Part shown: positions 18,206 to 34,935 of the stretch, piece after piece
How the letters are laid out: every line of letters begins with the position of its first letter
Position numbering within the stretch: position 1 is the first letter of the stretch
Source: Raineyella antarctica
GTDB taxonomy: Bacteria; Actinomycetota; Actinomycetes; Propionibacteriales; Propionibacteriaceae
Assembly: GCF_900092135.1 (NCBI RefSeq)
Contig: NZ_FMYF01000001.1
Location: 493,778-557,777, forward strand
Reading direction: 5' to 3'
DNA: 64,000 nt
Program-made: the position numbers and the translations under genes
Notes under the pieces: model-generated
Databases searched by the model: none
Seen by the model: only the letters and a program-made list of their open reading frames with translations
What the model was told of the DNA's origin: nothing

Positions 18206-18211
18206 CGAAGC

Positions 18212-20308
<2,097 letters not shown>

Positions 20309-20432
20309 GCGTACGGCGCCACGGTCCGTGGCGTACGGGACCGACGTCTACCGGGGCGACCCACACCTGGCCCACGCATACCGGCCCGGGTATCGGGCGC
20401 TAGGCTGGGCCCAGTCGACAGAAGGACGAACG

Positions 20433-21008
20433 ATGCCAGCTGATGCCGCGAACTGGGACCGCCGGTACGCCGAGGCCACCCGGGTGTGGCGGGCCGAGCC
20501 GCACGAGGAGGTCGTCGCCGCCGTCGCGGGCCTGACCCCGGGACGCGCGCTCGACGTCGCCTCCGGCGAGGGACGTCACGCCATCTGGCTGGCCGAGAAC
20601 GGCTGGCAGGTCACGGCGATTGACTTCTCGGCCGTCGGCCTGGACAAGGGACGCGACGAGGCGGCCCGCCGTGGCCTCGACATCGAGTGGGTCGTCGACG
20701 ACGTCACGACCTGGACCCCCGAGCAGCGCTACGACCTGGTCCTGGTCGCCTTCCTGCACATCGGGACCGAGGTCTACGACCGGCTGCGGGGCTACCTCGC
20801 GCCCGGCGGCCACCTGCTGGTGGTCGGACATGCCCGGCGCAACGTCACCGAGGGGGTCGGCGGCCCCCAGGACCCCGCCATGCTCGACAGCCCCGAGACC
20901 CTGCGGCTCGCCGCCGGCGACCTGCAGGTGCTGCGCCTGGAGGAGGTCCTGCGACCCACGCCGGCGGGCAACGCGATCGACATCGTCCTGGACGCGCGCC
21001 GGGACTGA
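20433..21008 (+). CDS. Class I SAM-dependent methyltransferase
   Basis: 191 residues. The SAM-binding motif I reads ALDVASGEGRHAIWLAENGW (about residues 38-57), followed by VTAIDFS (motif II acidic residue) and YDLVLVAFLH (motif IV region). The closest recognisable type is the small TehB/thiopurine-like methyltransferase group, but the substrate cannot be told. The start is set by GAAGGA at 20420-20425. It stands alone, 124 bp after uvrB, and its stop faces the leftward metallo-hydrolase gene 22 bp away. Confidence 0.75.
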   Translation: MPADAANWDRRYAEATRVWRAEPHEEVVAAVAGLTPGRALDVASGEGRHAIWLAENGWQVTAIDFSAVGLDKGRDEAARRGLDIEWVVDDVTTWTPEQRYDLVLVAFLHIGTEVYDRLRGYLAPGGHLLVVGHARRNVTEGVGGPQDPAMLDSPETLRLAAGDLQVLRLEEVLRPTPAGNAIDIVLDARRD

Positions 21009-21030
21009 CACTGTCGATCCCGCCGGGGGA

Positions 21031-21696
21031 TCACCAGCCGCGTCGGCGCCATTCCTCCAGGTGCGGGCGCTCGGCTCCGACCGTGGTGCTGTCGCCGTGC
21101 CCGGGGTGGATGACCGTGGAGTCCGGGAACCGGTCGAACACCTTCGCGACCGCGTCGCCGTACAGGGAGTCGAAGGCCTCGGGGGAGTTCGTCTTCCCCA
21201 GTCCCCCGGGGAAGATGGCATCGCCGGTGAGGAGGTGGGCCGGGCCCCCCTCCTGCTGGATCACCAGCGTGATCGATCCCGGGGTGTGGCCGACCAGGCC
21301 GATGACGCCGAGCCCGATCCCGTCGCAGCGCACGACGTCACCGTCCCACACCCCGCGCTGCCGGGTCCCCGTACGTTCCTCGATCGTGGCCCGGTCCGGC
21401 TCGCCGCAGACCAGCGACGCCCCGGTGCGCCCGGCCATCTCGGCGAGCACCCGGATGTGGTCGGGATGCTGGTGGGTGGTGACGATGAGGCCGACCGTAC
21501 GATCGCCGGCCAGTTCGCTGAGCCGATCGGCGTCCGCGGCACAGTCGACCAGGACGATCGGTCCGGACGGGCCGGCGATGAGGTAGGCGTTGTTGTCGGT
21601 CGGCCCGACCGATGCCTTGGTCAGCATCAGCTCCCCGACGGGCACCCTCACCTCGGGGCCGCCCGGCTCCACGTGGTACTTCTCGACAGGACTCAT
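21031..21696 (-). CDS. Metallo-beta-lactamase-fold hydrolase (glyoxalase II-like)
   Basis: 221 residues. Metal-binding motif THQHPDH near residue 75, then GHTPGS, GDAIFPGG and HPGHG supply the remaining ligands in the order expected for the MBL/glyoxalase II fold. DNNAYLI near residue 32 is a common opening of this family. Start ATG is preceded by GAGAGGAACC. The gene lies 26 bp after the maleylpyruvate isomerase-like gene on the same strand, so both are probably co-transcribed; a thiol-ester or thiol-conjugate substrate (mycothiol) would fit the neighbour but is inference. Confidence 0.8.
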   Translation of the reverse strand: MSPVEKYHVEPGGPEVRVPVGELMLTKASVGPTDNNAYLIAGPSGPIVLVDCAADADRLSELAGDRTVGLIVTTHQHPDHIRVLAEMAGRTGASLVCGEPDRATIEERTGTRQRGVWDGDVVRCDGIGLGVIGLVGHTPGSITLVIQQEGGPAHLLTGDAIFPGGLGKTNSPEAFDSLYGDAVAKVFDRFPDSTVIHPGHGDSTTVGAERPHLEEWRRRGW

Positions 21697-21722
21697 GCTG
21701 GTTCCTCTCGCTCGGATAGGGG

Positions 21723-22436
21723 TCACCAGGAGGGGACGGTGACGTCGTCCGCTCCGGAGACGGCCTCGGGTCCCAGTCGTCCGGCCAGCCAGCCGAGCAG
21801 GCCGGCCGCCGAGCCGGTCACCTCGACCGGATCACCGGGGACCGGGACGGTCCACGTACGTCCCTCGTCGGCGACCAGCCGCAGGGCCGGGGCCTCGGGC
21901 TTGCGGGCGATGGCGGTGACGGCCCAGTCCAGCGCGTACCCGGCCACCTCCGGGTCCAGGTCCTCGAGGCGGTAGCCGATCGCCAGGTCGACGTGGTGCA
22001 GCACGACCTCGGCGAGCCGCCCGAACGGCAGCAGGGCCAGCGGTAGCTCGGTGCCCCTGAAGTCCACCGGGACCGACCAGTCCTTCACCTTGTCGAAGCT
22101 GGCGTCGAGTTCGCCGCAGGCGGTGTCCAGGTCCTCCTGGATCGCCAGCCCGGAGCGTCCGGCCCCGGCCCGGATGCCCTCCTCGCGCGCCTCGGGCGTG
22201 GGGTAGAGCGGGACGGATTCGCCGCGCAGGGCGCCGTCCACGACACCGCGCAGGGCATCGGCGTGCCGGGCGATGTGGGCCGCGAGCTCGGCCCGCGTCC
22301 AGCCCGGCAACCCGCTCGGGCCGGCCCAGTCCTCGTCACTGACCTGGATGGTCGCGCCGAGCAGCGCGTGCGTGGAGGTCTGGAGCGCCGCGAGCGCCCC
22401 GTTCAGGGCATCGGGTCCGGGGGTTTTCGTCGTCAC
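21723..22436 (-). CDS. Maleylpyruvate isomerase-family (DinB-like, mycothiol-dependent type) protein
   Basis: 237 residues. The four-helix N-terminal domain has LPGWTRAELAAHIARHADAL (about residues 41-60), the GWT..LxxHxxxHxxAL signature of the family, and a third His in EVVLHHVDLAIGYR; the three His bind a metal in characterised members. A C-terminal SCP2-like segment follows. Family members catalyse mycothiol-dependent isomerisation or S-transfer; the true substrate is unknown. GTG 22436 is used; GTG 22445 (with a GGGGGG stretch upstream) is an equal alternative. Lies 49 bp behind the LysR gene. Confidence 0.75.
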   Translation of the reverse strand: MTTKTPGPDALNGALAALQTSTHALLGATIQVSDEDWAGPSGLPGWTRAELAAHIARHADALRGVVDGALRGESVPLYPTPEAREEGIRAGAGRSGLAIQEDLDTACGELDASFDKVKDWSVPVDFRGTELPLALLPFGRLAEVVLHHVDLAIGYRLEDLDPEVAGYALDWAVTAIARKPEAPALRLVADEGRTWTVPVPGDPVEVTGSAAGLLGWLAGRLGPEAVSGADDVTVPSW

Positions 22437-22485
22437 GCCTCCCACCGTAACCCACCCCCCGGCGTCCCGACAGGGGACGCACGCA

Positions 22486-23475
22486 CTAGCCGACCGGTCC
22501 GGGGGCGGCGTGGCGACGGGCATGGGCCAGGGCGATCCCGACCAGCTCGCCTGCCACCCCAGAGGGCCGGCCGCCCTTGGGCCAGACCACCTGCAGCGGC
22601 CGGGACAGGCCCGGCCCGGCGGTCGGGACCGCCGAGACCCGGGCCGCCCGGATCGCCTGGGCGGCGTCCAGGCTGTTCAGCACCCCGGGCGAGGCGCCCG
22701 CGGCGACCGCCGCCAGCACCCCGGCAGCGGTGGGCCGTTCCGCCCGAGGCGGCACCGGGTCGTACGGTGCGAGCGCGTGGTCGAGCGCCCGGCGGACCGA
22801 GGAGTCGAGGGCCGGCAGGACCAGGGGGGTGCGGGCCAACTCGGCCGGGGTCACCGGCACCTCGCGGCGTGCCCAGGGGTGGTGCGGGGCCACCAGCACC
22901 ACCAGTCCCTCCGAACCGAAGGTCACCACCTCCAGGCCAGCGGCGCGGACCGGCTCCTCCGAGAAGCCCAGCGCGGACTCCCCGCGGGCGACCCTGCGGG
23001 CCACCTCCTGGCTGGGGGCGACGGCCAGGTCCACCTCCACGTCCGCCGGGTCCAGGGAGGCACTGCCGTGCTCGGCGCCGGCCCGGTACCACTGCGGTGC
23101 CCGGGCCCTGGCGGTGCTGCGCAGCTCGGCGACCCACATCGGGACCAGGTGCTCGGCGATCGTGGGCGTCGCGGCGACCGCGACCCGGGCCGCCCGCTCC
23201 CGGCGCAGCAGTGCCACCCCGTCCAGGAGGGTCTGGGCCTGTCCGAGGACGGCGCGGGCCCAGGTGACGACCAGCTCGCCCTCCGGGGTCAGGGTCGACC
23301 CCTGCGGCGTACGCTCCAGCAGCACCACCCGCAGCTCCCGCTCGAGCTGGCGCAACGTCCGCGAGGCGTTGGGCTGGGCGATGTCGAGCGAGCGGGCCGC
23401 GGCCCCCACGCTGCCCTGCTCCGCCACGGCCACCAGCAGCTCGAGGGCGCCCGGGGCGGGCCAGCGGTGGCTCAT
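22486..23475 (-). CDS. LysR-family transcriptional regulator
   Basis: 329 residues. Winged HTH at the N-terminus ([38 protein letters not shown], quoted only in parts: the A-A-R-x-L and S-R-T-L-R-Q-L-E core), then a linker helix and a periplasmic-binding-fold effector domain ([15 protein letters not shown] onward). The effector is unknown. Start ATG lies 47 bp from the uvrA start on the other strand. LysR regulators usually act on a divergent gene, here uvrA, or on their own unit; downstream on its own strand are the isomerase-like and MBL genes, which I consider the likelier targets. Confidence 0.85.
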   Translation of the reverse strand: MSHRWPAPGALELLVAVAEQGSVGAAARSLDIAQPNASRTLRQLERELRVVLLERTPQGSTLTPEGELVVTWARAVLGQAQTLLDGVALLRRERAARVAVAATPTIAEHLVPMWVAELRSTARARAPQWYRAGAEHGSASLDPADVEVDLAVAPSQEVARRVARGESALGFSEEPVRAAGLEVVTFGSEGLVVLVAPHHPWARREVPVTPAELARTPLVLPALDSSVRRALDHALAPYDPVPPRAERPTAAGVLAAVAAGASPGVLNSLDAAQAIRAARVSAVPTAGPGLSRPLQVVWPKGGRPSGVAGELVGIALAHARRHAAPGPVG

Positions 23476-23510
23476 CCCCTCAGGATACGGACCTGTCAGG
23501 GGGGTGTGCG

Positions 23511-23516
23511 TACGAT
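23511..23516 (+). promoter_or_regulatory. -10 box of a predicted leaderless uvrA transcript
   Basis: TACGAT ends 6 nt before GTG 23523 and directly abuts the other candidate GTG at 23517, so it favours 23523 as the start. Confidence 0.5.
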
Positions 23517-23522
23517 GTGGCG

Positions 23523-26466
<2,944 letters not shown>

Positions 26467-26486
<20 letters not shown>

Positions 26487-26901
26487 CGACCAGTTCCTCG
26501 CCGCTGTCCTGGACGTGCGCCCGCTCCAGCCCGGTCGGCGCCGGTCCCTCGATGCGCGACCCGTCGGCGACCGAGAAGTAGGAGTTGTGGCACAGGCAGT
26601 GGATCTTGTTGTCGGCGGTGATCTGGCGGACCGGGCAGCCCTGGTGCGGGCAGATGTCGGAGAACGCCTCGAAGGTCCCGGCCACCGGCTGGGTCACCAC
26701 GTAGCCCTGGTCGGGGTAGATCACGCCGGAGCCGACCGGGATCTCGCTCTTCTTCACGCGCAGCTGCCGGTTGTTCCTGGTCCGGGGACGGGCCCCGCCG
26801 CCGTACATGTCCGTTCCGCAGCCCGACAGGAGCCCGGCGGCGCCAGCAGCGACGACGCCACCTCCGGCGAGCTTGAAAACGGTGCGGCGCTGAGCTTGCA
26901 T
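26467..26901 (-). CDS. Tat-exported Rieske [2Fe-2S] lipoprotein-like electron carrier
   Basis: 144 residues. The N-terminus has a twin Arg ([15 protein letters not shown]) and a hydrophobic run ending in a lipobox-like LLSGC (Cys28), so export by Tat and lipid anchoring are predicted. The Rieske cluster ligands are present: C84-x-H86 in DICPHQGC and C102-x-x-H105 in HCLCHNSY; the two further Cys (89 and 104) make the usual disulfide. It is a single-domain protein without the quinol-oxidase transmembrane helices of QcrA. The ATG is preceded by a strong AGGAGGA. Electron donors and acceptors are not in the window. Its stop lies within the uvrA 3' end (20 bp convergent overlap). Confidence 0.85.
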
Positions 26902-27150
26902 CCAGGTCCTCCTGAGGGGGTGGCCCGCGTACGGCCGGCACCTCTGCTCGGCGGTCACGGGCGATCGACGCCCCAAGGTTAACCGTCGCCCCGAAACCGC
27001 GGGCCGACCGCGCCGTACGGCGGCATTGGTGTGAATATCCTCACAAGAGATCTTGCTCACCCCTCCCGGTGCCGCTGTCTACTACGTGACGTCATAGACT
27101 TCTACCTGACGTCCCGTCGAAGTCCCGAGCAAGGAAGCCAGGATCCCGTG

Positions 27151-29796
<2,646 letters not shown>

Positions 29797-29801
29797 GCAC
29801 G

Positions 29802-30893
29802 GTGTCCGTCCCGCCCAAGGCACCCGCCGATGCGGTGAAGCGCGTCGCGGTGAAGTATGGCTCGCTGAGCCACGAGCAACTGGTCGACGCCGATGGGGAC
29901 GTGAGCAGCAGGGGAGCCGGTCCCACCCTGGTCCGGCGGCTCCTCCGGCTCTTCCCCCGGCCGATCCTGGTCGGGCCCGAGCAGCGCCGCTGCAACGGCT
30001 TCGACGAGATGCCACTGGAGTTCATCGACGGTGCCAGCACCGTGGTCATCAACATGGATGTCCTCGACTCACCGCTCGTCTGGGGAGTACTGAAGGAGCA
30101 CACCCCCACGCCGCACGTGATGAACTTCTTCTGGCGCAACGTGTCGGAGTACCCCGAGCAGGTCCAGCAGGCCTCCCTCGGCCTGGCGTTCGGCCTGTTC
30201 CCGACCTTCGCCAACTCGGAGCGGACCGCGGGGGAGGTGCGCTGCATCCTCGATCGCTGGACCGTCCCGGCCCTGCGCAAGGAGGCGGTCCTCGGCTGGG
30301 AGAACCTCGGTATCCGGCTGGAGCACGCCCGGCCGCACCAGGCCTCCAAGATCCCGATCGTGCTCTACCCGGCCGTCAGCCTGTCCAAGCGCAAGCGCCC
30401 CGACCTGTTCCTGCGGGTCGTGTCCGCCGTGGCGGCCCGTACGCCGATCACGCTGGAGATGCGCCTGCTGGAGAAGGACCTGGTCACCGAGCGGGCGATG
30501 AGGATCTCCCGTGAGAAGTGGACCTGGGTCGGCCCGACGACGAGCCGCGACGAGTACTGGGAGCGACTGGCGTACACCACGGCCTTCCTGGCCACCGCCG
30601 CCGACGAGTCGTACGGCATGGAGTACCTGGAGGCACTGCTGGCCGGGGCGGTCGGGGTGTTCCCCAACCTGCCGTGGGCCAGGGCGCTGCTGCCGGAGGG
30701 GTACCCGTTCTTCTACGACACCGAGGAGCAGGCCGAGCAGCTGCTGTACCAGGCGGTGACCGATCCGGAGGGCTGCCGTCGCCAGGCGGCCGCAGCGGCC
30801 GGCGACATCAAGGACTGGATCGCCGCACGCCACAGCGACGACAGCTTCGAGCGGGCCGTCGCCCGGTACACCAGGGACTGGTTCGGCGCCTGA
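29802..30893 (+). CDS. GT4-like glycosyltransferase, substrate unknown
   Basis: 363 residues. The C-terminal half looks like a GT-B nucleotide-sugar domain: PIVLYPAVSLSKRKRPDLFLRVV (start of the second Rossmann unit) and ESYGMEYLEALLAGAVGVFPN, which holds the E-x7-E pattern of GT4 enzymes. The N-terminal half (PTLVRRLLRLFPRPILVGPEQR) is less typical. The AGGGGAGG at 29785-29792 touches a GTG at 29793 that overlaps the hppA stop, so I prefer the in-frame GTG at 29802, nine nt further. Linkage to hppA is physical only; acceptor and sugar are unknown. A strong terminator follows. Confidence 0.65.
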   Translation: MSVPPKAPADAVKRVAVKYGSLSHEQLVDADGDVSSRGAGPTLVRRLLRLFPRPILVGPEQRRCNGFDEMPLEFIDGASTVVINMDVLDSPLVWGVLKEHTPTPHVMNFFWRNVSEYPEQVQQASLGLAFGLFPTFANSERTAGEVRCILDRWTVPALRKEAVLGWENLGIRLEHARPHQASKIPIVLYPAVSLSKRKRPDLFLRVVSAVAARTPITLEMRLLEKDLVTERAMRISREKWTWVGPTTSRDEYWERLAYTTAFLATAADESYGMEYLEALLAGAVGVFPNLPWARALLPEGYPFFYDTEEQAEQLLYQAVTDPEGCRRQAAAAAGDIKDWIAARHSDDSFERAVARYTRDWFGA

Positions 30894-30917
30894 GCGCAGT
30901 GCGCTGACCACCCGACT

Positions 30918-30945
30918 GCGGGCCCCTCCTCCGGGAGGGGCCCGC
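30918..30945 (+). terminator. Hairpin terminator after the glycosyltransferase gene
   Basis: Perfect 12-bp stem (GCGGGCCCCTCC and complement) with loop TCCG, 24 bp after the stop. Confidence 0.78.
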
Positions 30946-30982
30946 TCGTCGTCCGGGGGCCGGGCGGTGAGGGGCGCCGACC

Positions 30983-30988
30983 TATGCT
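30983..30988 (+). promoter_or_regulatory. -10 box of a predicted leaderless uvrC transcript
   Basis: TATGCT ends 7 nt before ATG 30996 and overlaps the other candidate ATG (30984), favouring 30996. Confidence 0.5.
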
Positions 30989-30995
30989 GGTCGCC

Positions 30996-32996
30996 ATGGC
31001 AGATCCGTCCACGTACCGTCCCGCCCCCGGGTCGATCCCGCTCGATCCCGGGGTCTACCGGTTCAGCGACGAGCACGGCCGGGTCATCTACGTGGGCAAG
31101 GCGAAGTCCCTGCGCCAGCGCCTGAACTCCTACTTCGCCGACCTCGCCGGGCTGCATCCGCGCACCCAGACGATGGTGCGGACGGCCGCACGGGTCGACT
31201 GGACGGTGGTCCGCAACGAGGTCGAGGCGCTCGGCCTGGAGTACACCTGGATCAAGGAGTTCGAGCCCCGGTTCAACGTCATGTACCGGGACGACAAGTC
31301 CTACCCGTGGCTGGCGGTGACCTGGTCGGAGGAGTACCCCCGGGTCTTCGTGGGGCGCGGGAACAAGCGCCGCGGCTGGCGCTACTTCGGCCCGTACGGC
31401 CACGCCTGGGCGATCCGCGACACCGTCGACACGCTGCTACGGGTGTTCCCGATGCGCTCGTGCAGCGCCGGGACCTTCAAGAACGCCCGGGCGGCAGGCC
31501 GGCCCTGCCTGCTCGGCTACATCGGCAAGTGCTCCGCCCCCTGCGTGGACCGGGTGAGCGCCGAGGAGCACCGGGCGATCGCCGACGACTTCTGCCAGTT
31601 CATGGCCGGCCGCTCGACCGGTCTGGTGCGACGGCTGGAGCGCGAGATGTCGACCGCCTCGGCCAACCTGGAGTTCGAGCGGGCCGGGGTGCTGCGCGAC
31701 GACATCGCCGCGCTCAACCTGGCGATGGAGAAGAACGCCGTGGTCCTCGGCGACGGGACCGACGCCGACGTGATCGCGATGGCCGCCGAGCCGCTCGAGG
31801 TCTCGGTGATGGTCTTCCACGTCCGGGGCGGCCGGATCCGTGGCCGGCGCGGCTGGGTTGCCGACCGGACCGCGGACCAGGGCGACGACGAGCTGGTCGG
31901 CACCTTCCTGACCCAGTTGTACGGGGCGGCCGGCGAGCTGGAGGTCGCCGACGGCGAGGTGAACGGGGAGCGGATGCCGATCCCCAAGGAGGTCCTCGTC
32001 CCGGTCCTGCCCGAGGACGCCGACGTCTACCGTGATTGGCTGTGCGAGCGGCGCGGTGCCCGGGTCGACCTGCGGGTCCCGCAGCGCGGCGACAAGCGCA
32101 CCCTGATGGACACCGTCACGCGCAACGCCGAGGAGGCGCTGGCCCGCCACAAGACCAGGCGCTCCGGCGACCTGACCGCCCGCACCCAGGCACTGGAGGA
32201 CATCCAGCGGGCCCTCGACCTGCCCGAGCCGCCGCTGCGGATCGAGTGCTACGACATCTCCAACCTGCAGGGCACCAACGTCGTCGCCTCCATGGTCGTG
32301 TTCGAGGACGGCCTGTCGCGCCGCTCGGAGTACCGGCGCTTCACGATCAAGGACGTCGAGGGCCAGAACGACGTGGCGTCGATGTACGAGGTGATCACCC
32401 GCCGCTTCACCCGAATGCTCGCCGAGCAGGAGGTGCTCAGGAGCGCCCATGCCGGCGACGACGGCGCCCCGGGCCTGGTCGACCCGGCGACCGGCCGGCC
32501 GCTGAAGTTCGCGTACGCGCCGGCCCTGGTGGTCGTCGACGGCGGCCCGCCCCAGGTGGAGGCGGCCCGGCGGGCCCTCGCCGACCTGGGCATCACCGGC
32601 ATCGGCCTGTGCGGGCTGGCCAAGCGCCTGGAGGAGGTGTGGCTGCCGGAGGAGGACCACCCGGTGATCCTGCCGCGCACCTCCGAGGGGCTCTACCTGA
32701 TGCAGCGGGTCCGTGACGAGGCGCACCGGTTCGCGATCACCCACCACCGGACCCGGCGGAGCCACTCGATGCTCGAGTCCGTGCTGGACGACGTCGCCGG
32801 CCTCGGCCCGGCGCGCCGGGCCACGCTGATGAAGGAGTTCGGCTCGGTCAGCAAGCTGCGCGAGGCCACCGAGGAGCAGGTCAGGGCCCTGCCGGGCTTC
32901 GGGCCGACGACCGCCCGGGCCGTGCTGGAGGCGGTCGGCTCGGCCCCGACCCGCGAGGTCCTCAACACGGCCACCGGCGAGATCACCGAGGCCTGA
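30996..32996 (+). CDS. uvrC: UvrC, excinuclease ABC subunit C
   Basis: Makes the 3' and 5' incisions of nucleotide excision repair. 666 residues from ATG 30996 ([15 protein letters not shown], the usual actinobacterial opening). GIY-YIG nuclease at the N-terminus ([30 protein letters not shown], shown by PGVYRF and IYVGKAKSL); Cys motif [10 protein letters not shown] and [11 protein letters not shown] domain near residue 220 ([17 protein letters not shown]); RNase H-like endonuclease with [14 protein letters not shown] and [12 protein letters not shown]; two helix-hairpin-helix motifs at the C-terminus ([30 protein letters not shown]). Next to rapZ-yvcK-whiA, as in most actinobacteria. Confidence 0.96.
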   Translation: MADPSTYRPAPGSIPLDPGVYRFSDEHGRVIYVGKAKSLRQRLNSYFADLAGLHPRTQTMVRTAARVDWTVVRNEVEALGLEYTWIKEFEPRFNVMYRDDKSYPWLAVTWSEEYPRVFVGRGNKRRGWRYFGPYGHAWAIRDTVDTLLRVFPMRSCSAGTFKNARAAGRPCLLGYIGKCSAPCVDRVSAEEHRAIADDFCQFMAGRSTGLVRRLEREMSTASANLEFERAGVLRDDIAALNLAMEKNAVVLGDGTDADVIAMAAEPLEVSVMVFHVRGGRIRGRRGWVADRTADQGDDELVGTFLTQLYGAAGELEVADGEVNGERMPIPKEVLVPVLPEDADVYRDWLCERRGARVDLRVPQRGDKRTLMDTVTRNAEEALARHKTRRSGDLTARTQALEDIQRALDLPEPPLRIECYDISNLQGTNVVASMVVFEDGLSRRSEYRRFTIKDVEGQNDVASMYEVITRRFTRMLAEQEVLRSAHAGDDGAPGLVDPATGRPLKFAYAPALVVVDGGPPQVEAARRALADLGITGIGLCGLAKRLEEVWLPEEDHPVILPRTSEGLYLMQRVRDEAHRFAITHHRTRRSHSMLESVLDDVAGLGPARRATLMKEFGSVSKLREATEEQVRALPGFGPTTARAVLEAVGSAPTREVLNTATGEITEA

Positions 32997-33043
32997 GGGC
33001 CCTCCCGTATGGCGGAGCCGCCTCGGGATGTCCCCGGGTGGAC

Positions 33044-33049
33044 CATAAT
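33044..33049 (+). promoter_or_regulatory. -10 box of a predicted leaderless rapZ transcript
   Basis: CATAAT ends 6 nt before GTG 33056. Confidence 0.5.
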
Positions 33050-33055
33050 GGGGGC

Positions 33056-33925
33056 GTGGCAGCCCAGGAACAGCGCGTAGTCGTCATCACCGGCCTGACC
33101 GGCGCCGGGCGGTCCACCGCCGCCGATGCCCTGGAGGACGCCGGCTGGTACGTGGTCGACAACCTGCCGCCCCGGCTGCTGCCGGACCTGGTCCGGCTCC
33201 TCGGTGGCGCCGGCATCTACCGGCTGGCGATCGTGCTCGATGTCCGTGGCCGGGTCCTGTTCCGAGACCTGCTGCCGGCCCTGGAGGAGCTGCGGTCCAG
33301 CGAGATCCAGGTCGAGCCGGAGGTGCTCTTCCTGGAGGCGTCCGACGAGATCATCATCCGCCGCCAGGAGTCGGCCCGCCGCCCCCACCCGTTGCAGGCG
33401 GGCGGACGCCTGCTGGACGGCGTCCGCGCCGAGCGGGAGCAGATGAGCGCCCTGCGCTCGGTGGCCGACCAGGTGATCGACACCACCAACCTGAACGTCC
33501 ACCAGCTGCGGGACCGGGTCGGGCACGCCTACGGCGGGCCGGAGCGCAGGTTCCGCGCCAGCATCGTCTCCTTCGGGTTCAAGCACGGCGTCCCGATCGA
33601 CGCCGACCTGGTCCTGGACGTACGTTTCCTGCCCAACCCCCACTGGATCCCCGAACTGCGCCCGATGACCGGGATGGACCAGCCCGTGCGCGACTACGTC
33701 CTGGGCCAGGACGGCGCCGTGGACTACCTGGACCGGGTCGAGTCGTTGCTGACCGAGGTGGTCATCCCGGGCTACACCAAGGAGGGCAAGTGGCTGATGA
33801 CGATCGCCATCGGCTGCACCGGCGGCCGGCACCGGTCGACGTCGATGGCGATCGACCTGGGCCGCCGGCTCGAGGAGCACGGCGTACCGACCTCGATCGT
33901 GCACCGCGACGCGGAGCTGGTCTGA
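33056..33925 (+). CDS. rapZ: RapZ/YvcJ-family P-loop nucleotide-binding protein
   Basis: 289 residues. Walker A GLTGAGRST near residues 12-20 (Arg in place of the usual Lys after the last Gly), Walker B-like VDNLPP near residue 40, and the C-terminal RapZ motif IGCTGGRHRSTSMA near residue 260. In E. coli RapZ adapts RNase E to an sRNA; in Gram-positives YvcJ binds nucleotides and its target is less clear. GTG 33056 is supported by the -10 box 6 nt upstream. The stop is one base before the yvcK ATG, so rapZ-yvcK are coupled and probably continue to whiA. Confidence 0.9.
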   Translation: MAAQEQRVVVITGLTGAGRSTAADALEDAGWYVVDNLPPRLLPDLVRLLGGAGIYRLAIVLDVRGRVLFRDLLPALEELRSSEIQVEPEVLFLEASDEIIIRRQESARRPHPLQAGGRLLDGVRAEREQMSALRSVADQVIDTTNLNVHQLRDRVGHAYGGPERRFRASIVSFGFKHGVPIDADLVLDVRFLPNPHWIPELRPMTGMDQPVRDYVLGQDGAVDYLDRVESLLTEVVIPGYTKEGKWLMTIAIGCTGGRHRSTSMAIDLGRRLEEHGVPTSIVHRDAELV

Positions 33926-33926
33926 C

Positions 33927-34889
33927 ATGCTGGCAGCCGACCTGACCTTCGGCCGCCGTCCTGCCGTCACAGCGCTGGGTGGGGGACACGGCCTGTACGC
34001 GAACCTGTCGGCGCTGCGCCGGATCACCGACAGGCTCACCGCCGTCGTCACCGTCGCCGACGACGGCGGCTCCTCCGGGCGGCTGCGCCAGGAGTTCGAC
34101 ATCCTGCCGCCGGGGGACCTGCGGATGGCCCTGGCCGCCCTGTGCGGCGACGACTCGCAGGGCCGGCTGTGGGCCGACATCCTGCAGTCCCGCTTCGCCG
34201 GGGACGGCCCGCTCGGTGGCCACGCGATCGGCAACCTGCTGATCGCCGGCCTGTGGCAGAAGGTCGACGCCGTGACCGGGCTCGACATGGTGGCCTCCCT
34301 GCTCGGCAGCCGTGGTCGCGTCCTGCCGATGTCGTCGGTGCCCTTGGAGATCGTCGCGGACGTGATCGGGGACGACCCGCTCCACCCGGACGAGACCAGC
34401 GTGCTGTGCGGGCAGTACCAGGTCGCGACCACGACCGCGGAGGTGTCGGCGATCCGGCTGATCCCGACCGACCCGCCGGCGGCGCCCGAGGCCCTGCAGG
34501 CGGTGCACGAGGCGGACTGGGTGATCCTGGGCCCGGGCTCGTGGTTCACCTCGGTGATCCCGCACCTGTTGGTGCCCGACCTGGCCCGTGCCCTGGTGCA
34601 GACCCGGGCCAAGCGGATCCTGACGATGAACCTGCGGCCGGCCGGGGAGACCTCCGGCTTCACCCCCTCCCGGCACCTGGAGGCACTGGCGGACCACGCC
34701 CCGACGCTGCGCCTGGACGTGGTCCTGGCCGATCCACGCTTCGTCGCCGACGACCGCGAGCACCTGGAGGGGTTCGCCGCCTCGCTGGGCGCCGAGCTGG
34801 TGGTCGCGGACATGGCGATGCGCGACGGTACGGCGCGCCACGACCCGCTCCGGCTGGCCGCCGCCTACTCCGAGGTGATGGGTCTCTGA
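33927..34889 (+). CDS. yvcK: YvcK/CofD-like protein (gluconeogenesis factor family)
   Basis: 320 residues. [20 protein letters not shown] at the N-terminus is the UDP-sugar binding loop of the family; [26 protein letters not shown] follows (key parts [10 protein letters not shown] and PPGDLR), and [18 protein letters not shown] near residue 196. Homologues (Mycobacterium CuvA, Bacillus YvcK) are needed for growth on gluconeogenic carbon sources and for cell-shape control through peptidoglycan synthesis. The rapZ-yvcK-whiA order is widely conserved. Confidence 0.9.
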   Translation: MLAADLTFGRRPAVTALGGGHGLYANLSALRRITDRLTAVVTVADDGGSSGRLRQEFDILPPGDLRMALAALCGDDSQGRLWADILQSRFAGDGPLGGHAIGNLLIAGLWQKVDAVTGLDMVASLLGSRGRVLPMSSVPLEIVADVIGDDPLHPDETSVLCGQYQVATTTAEVSAIRLIPTDPPAAPEALQAVHEADWVILGPGSWFTSVIPHLLVPDLARALVQTRAKRILTMNLRPAGETSGFTPSRHLEALADHAPTLRLDVVLADPRFVADDREHLEGFAASLGAELVVADMAMRDGTARHDPLRLAAAYSEVMGL

Positions 34890-34935
34890 CTCTCGCCGTT
34901 CCGATCGGTGCGCCCGGGTGTGGGAGCATGGGGCA

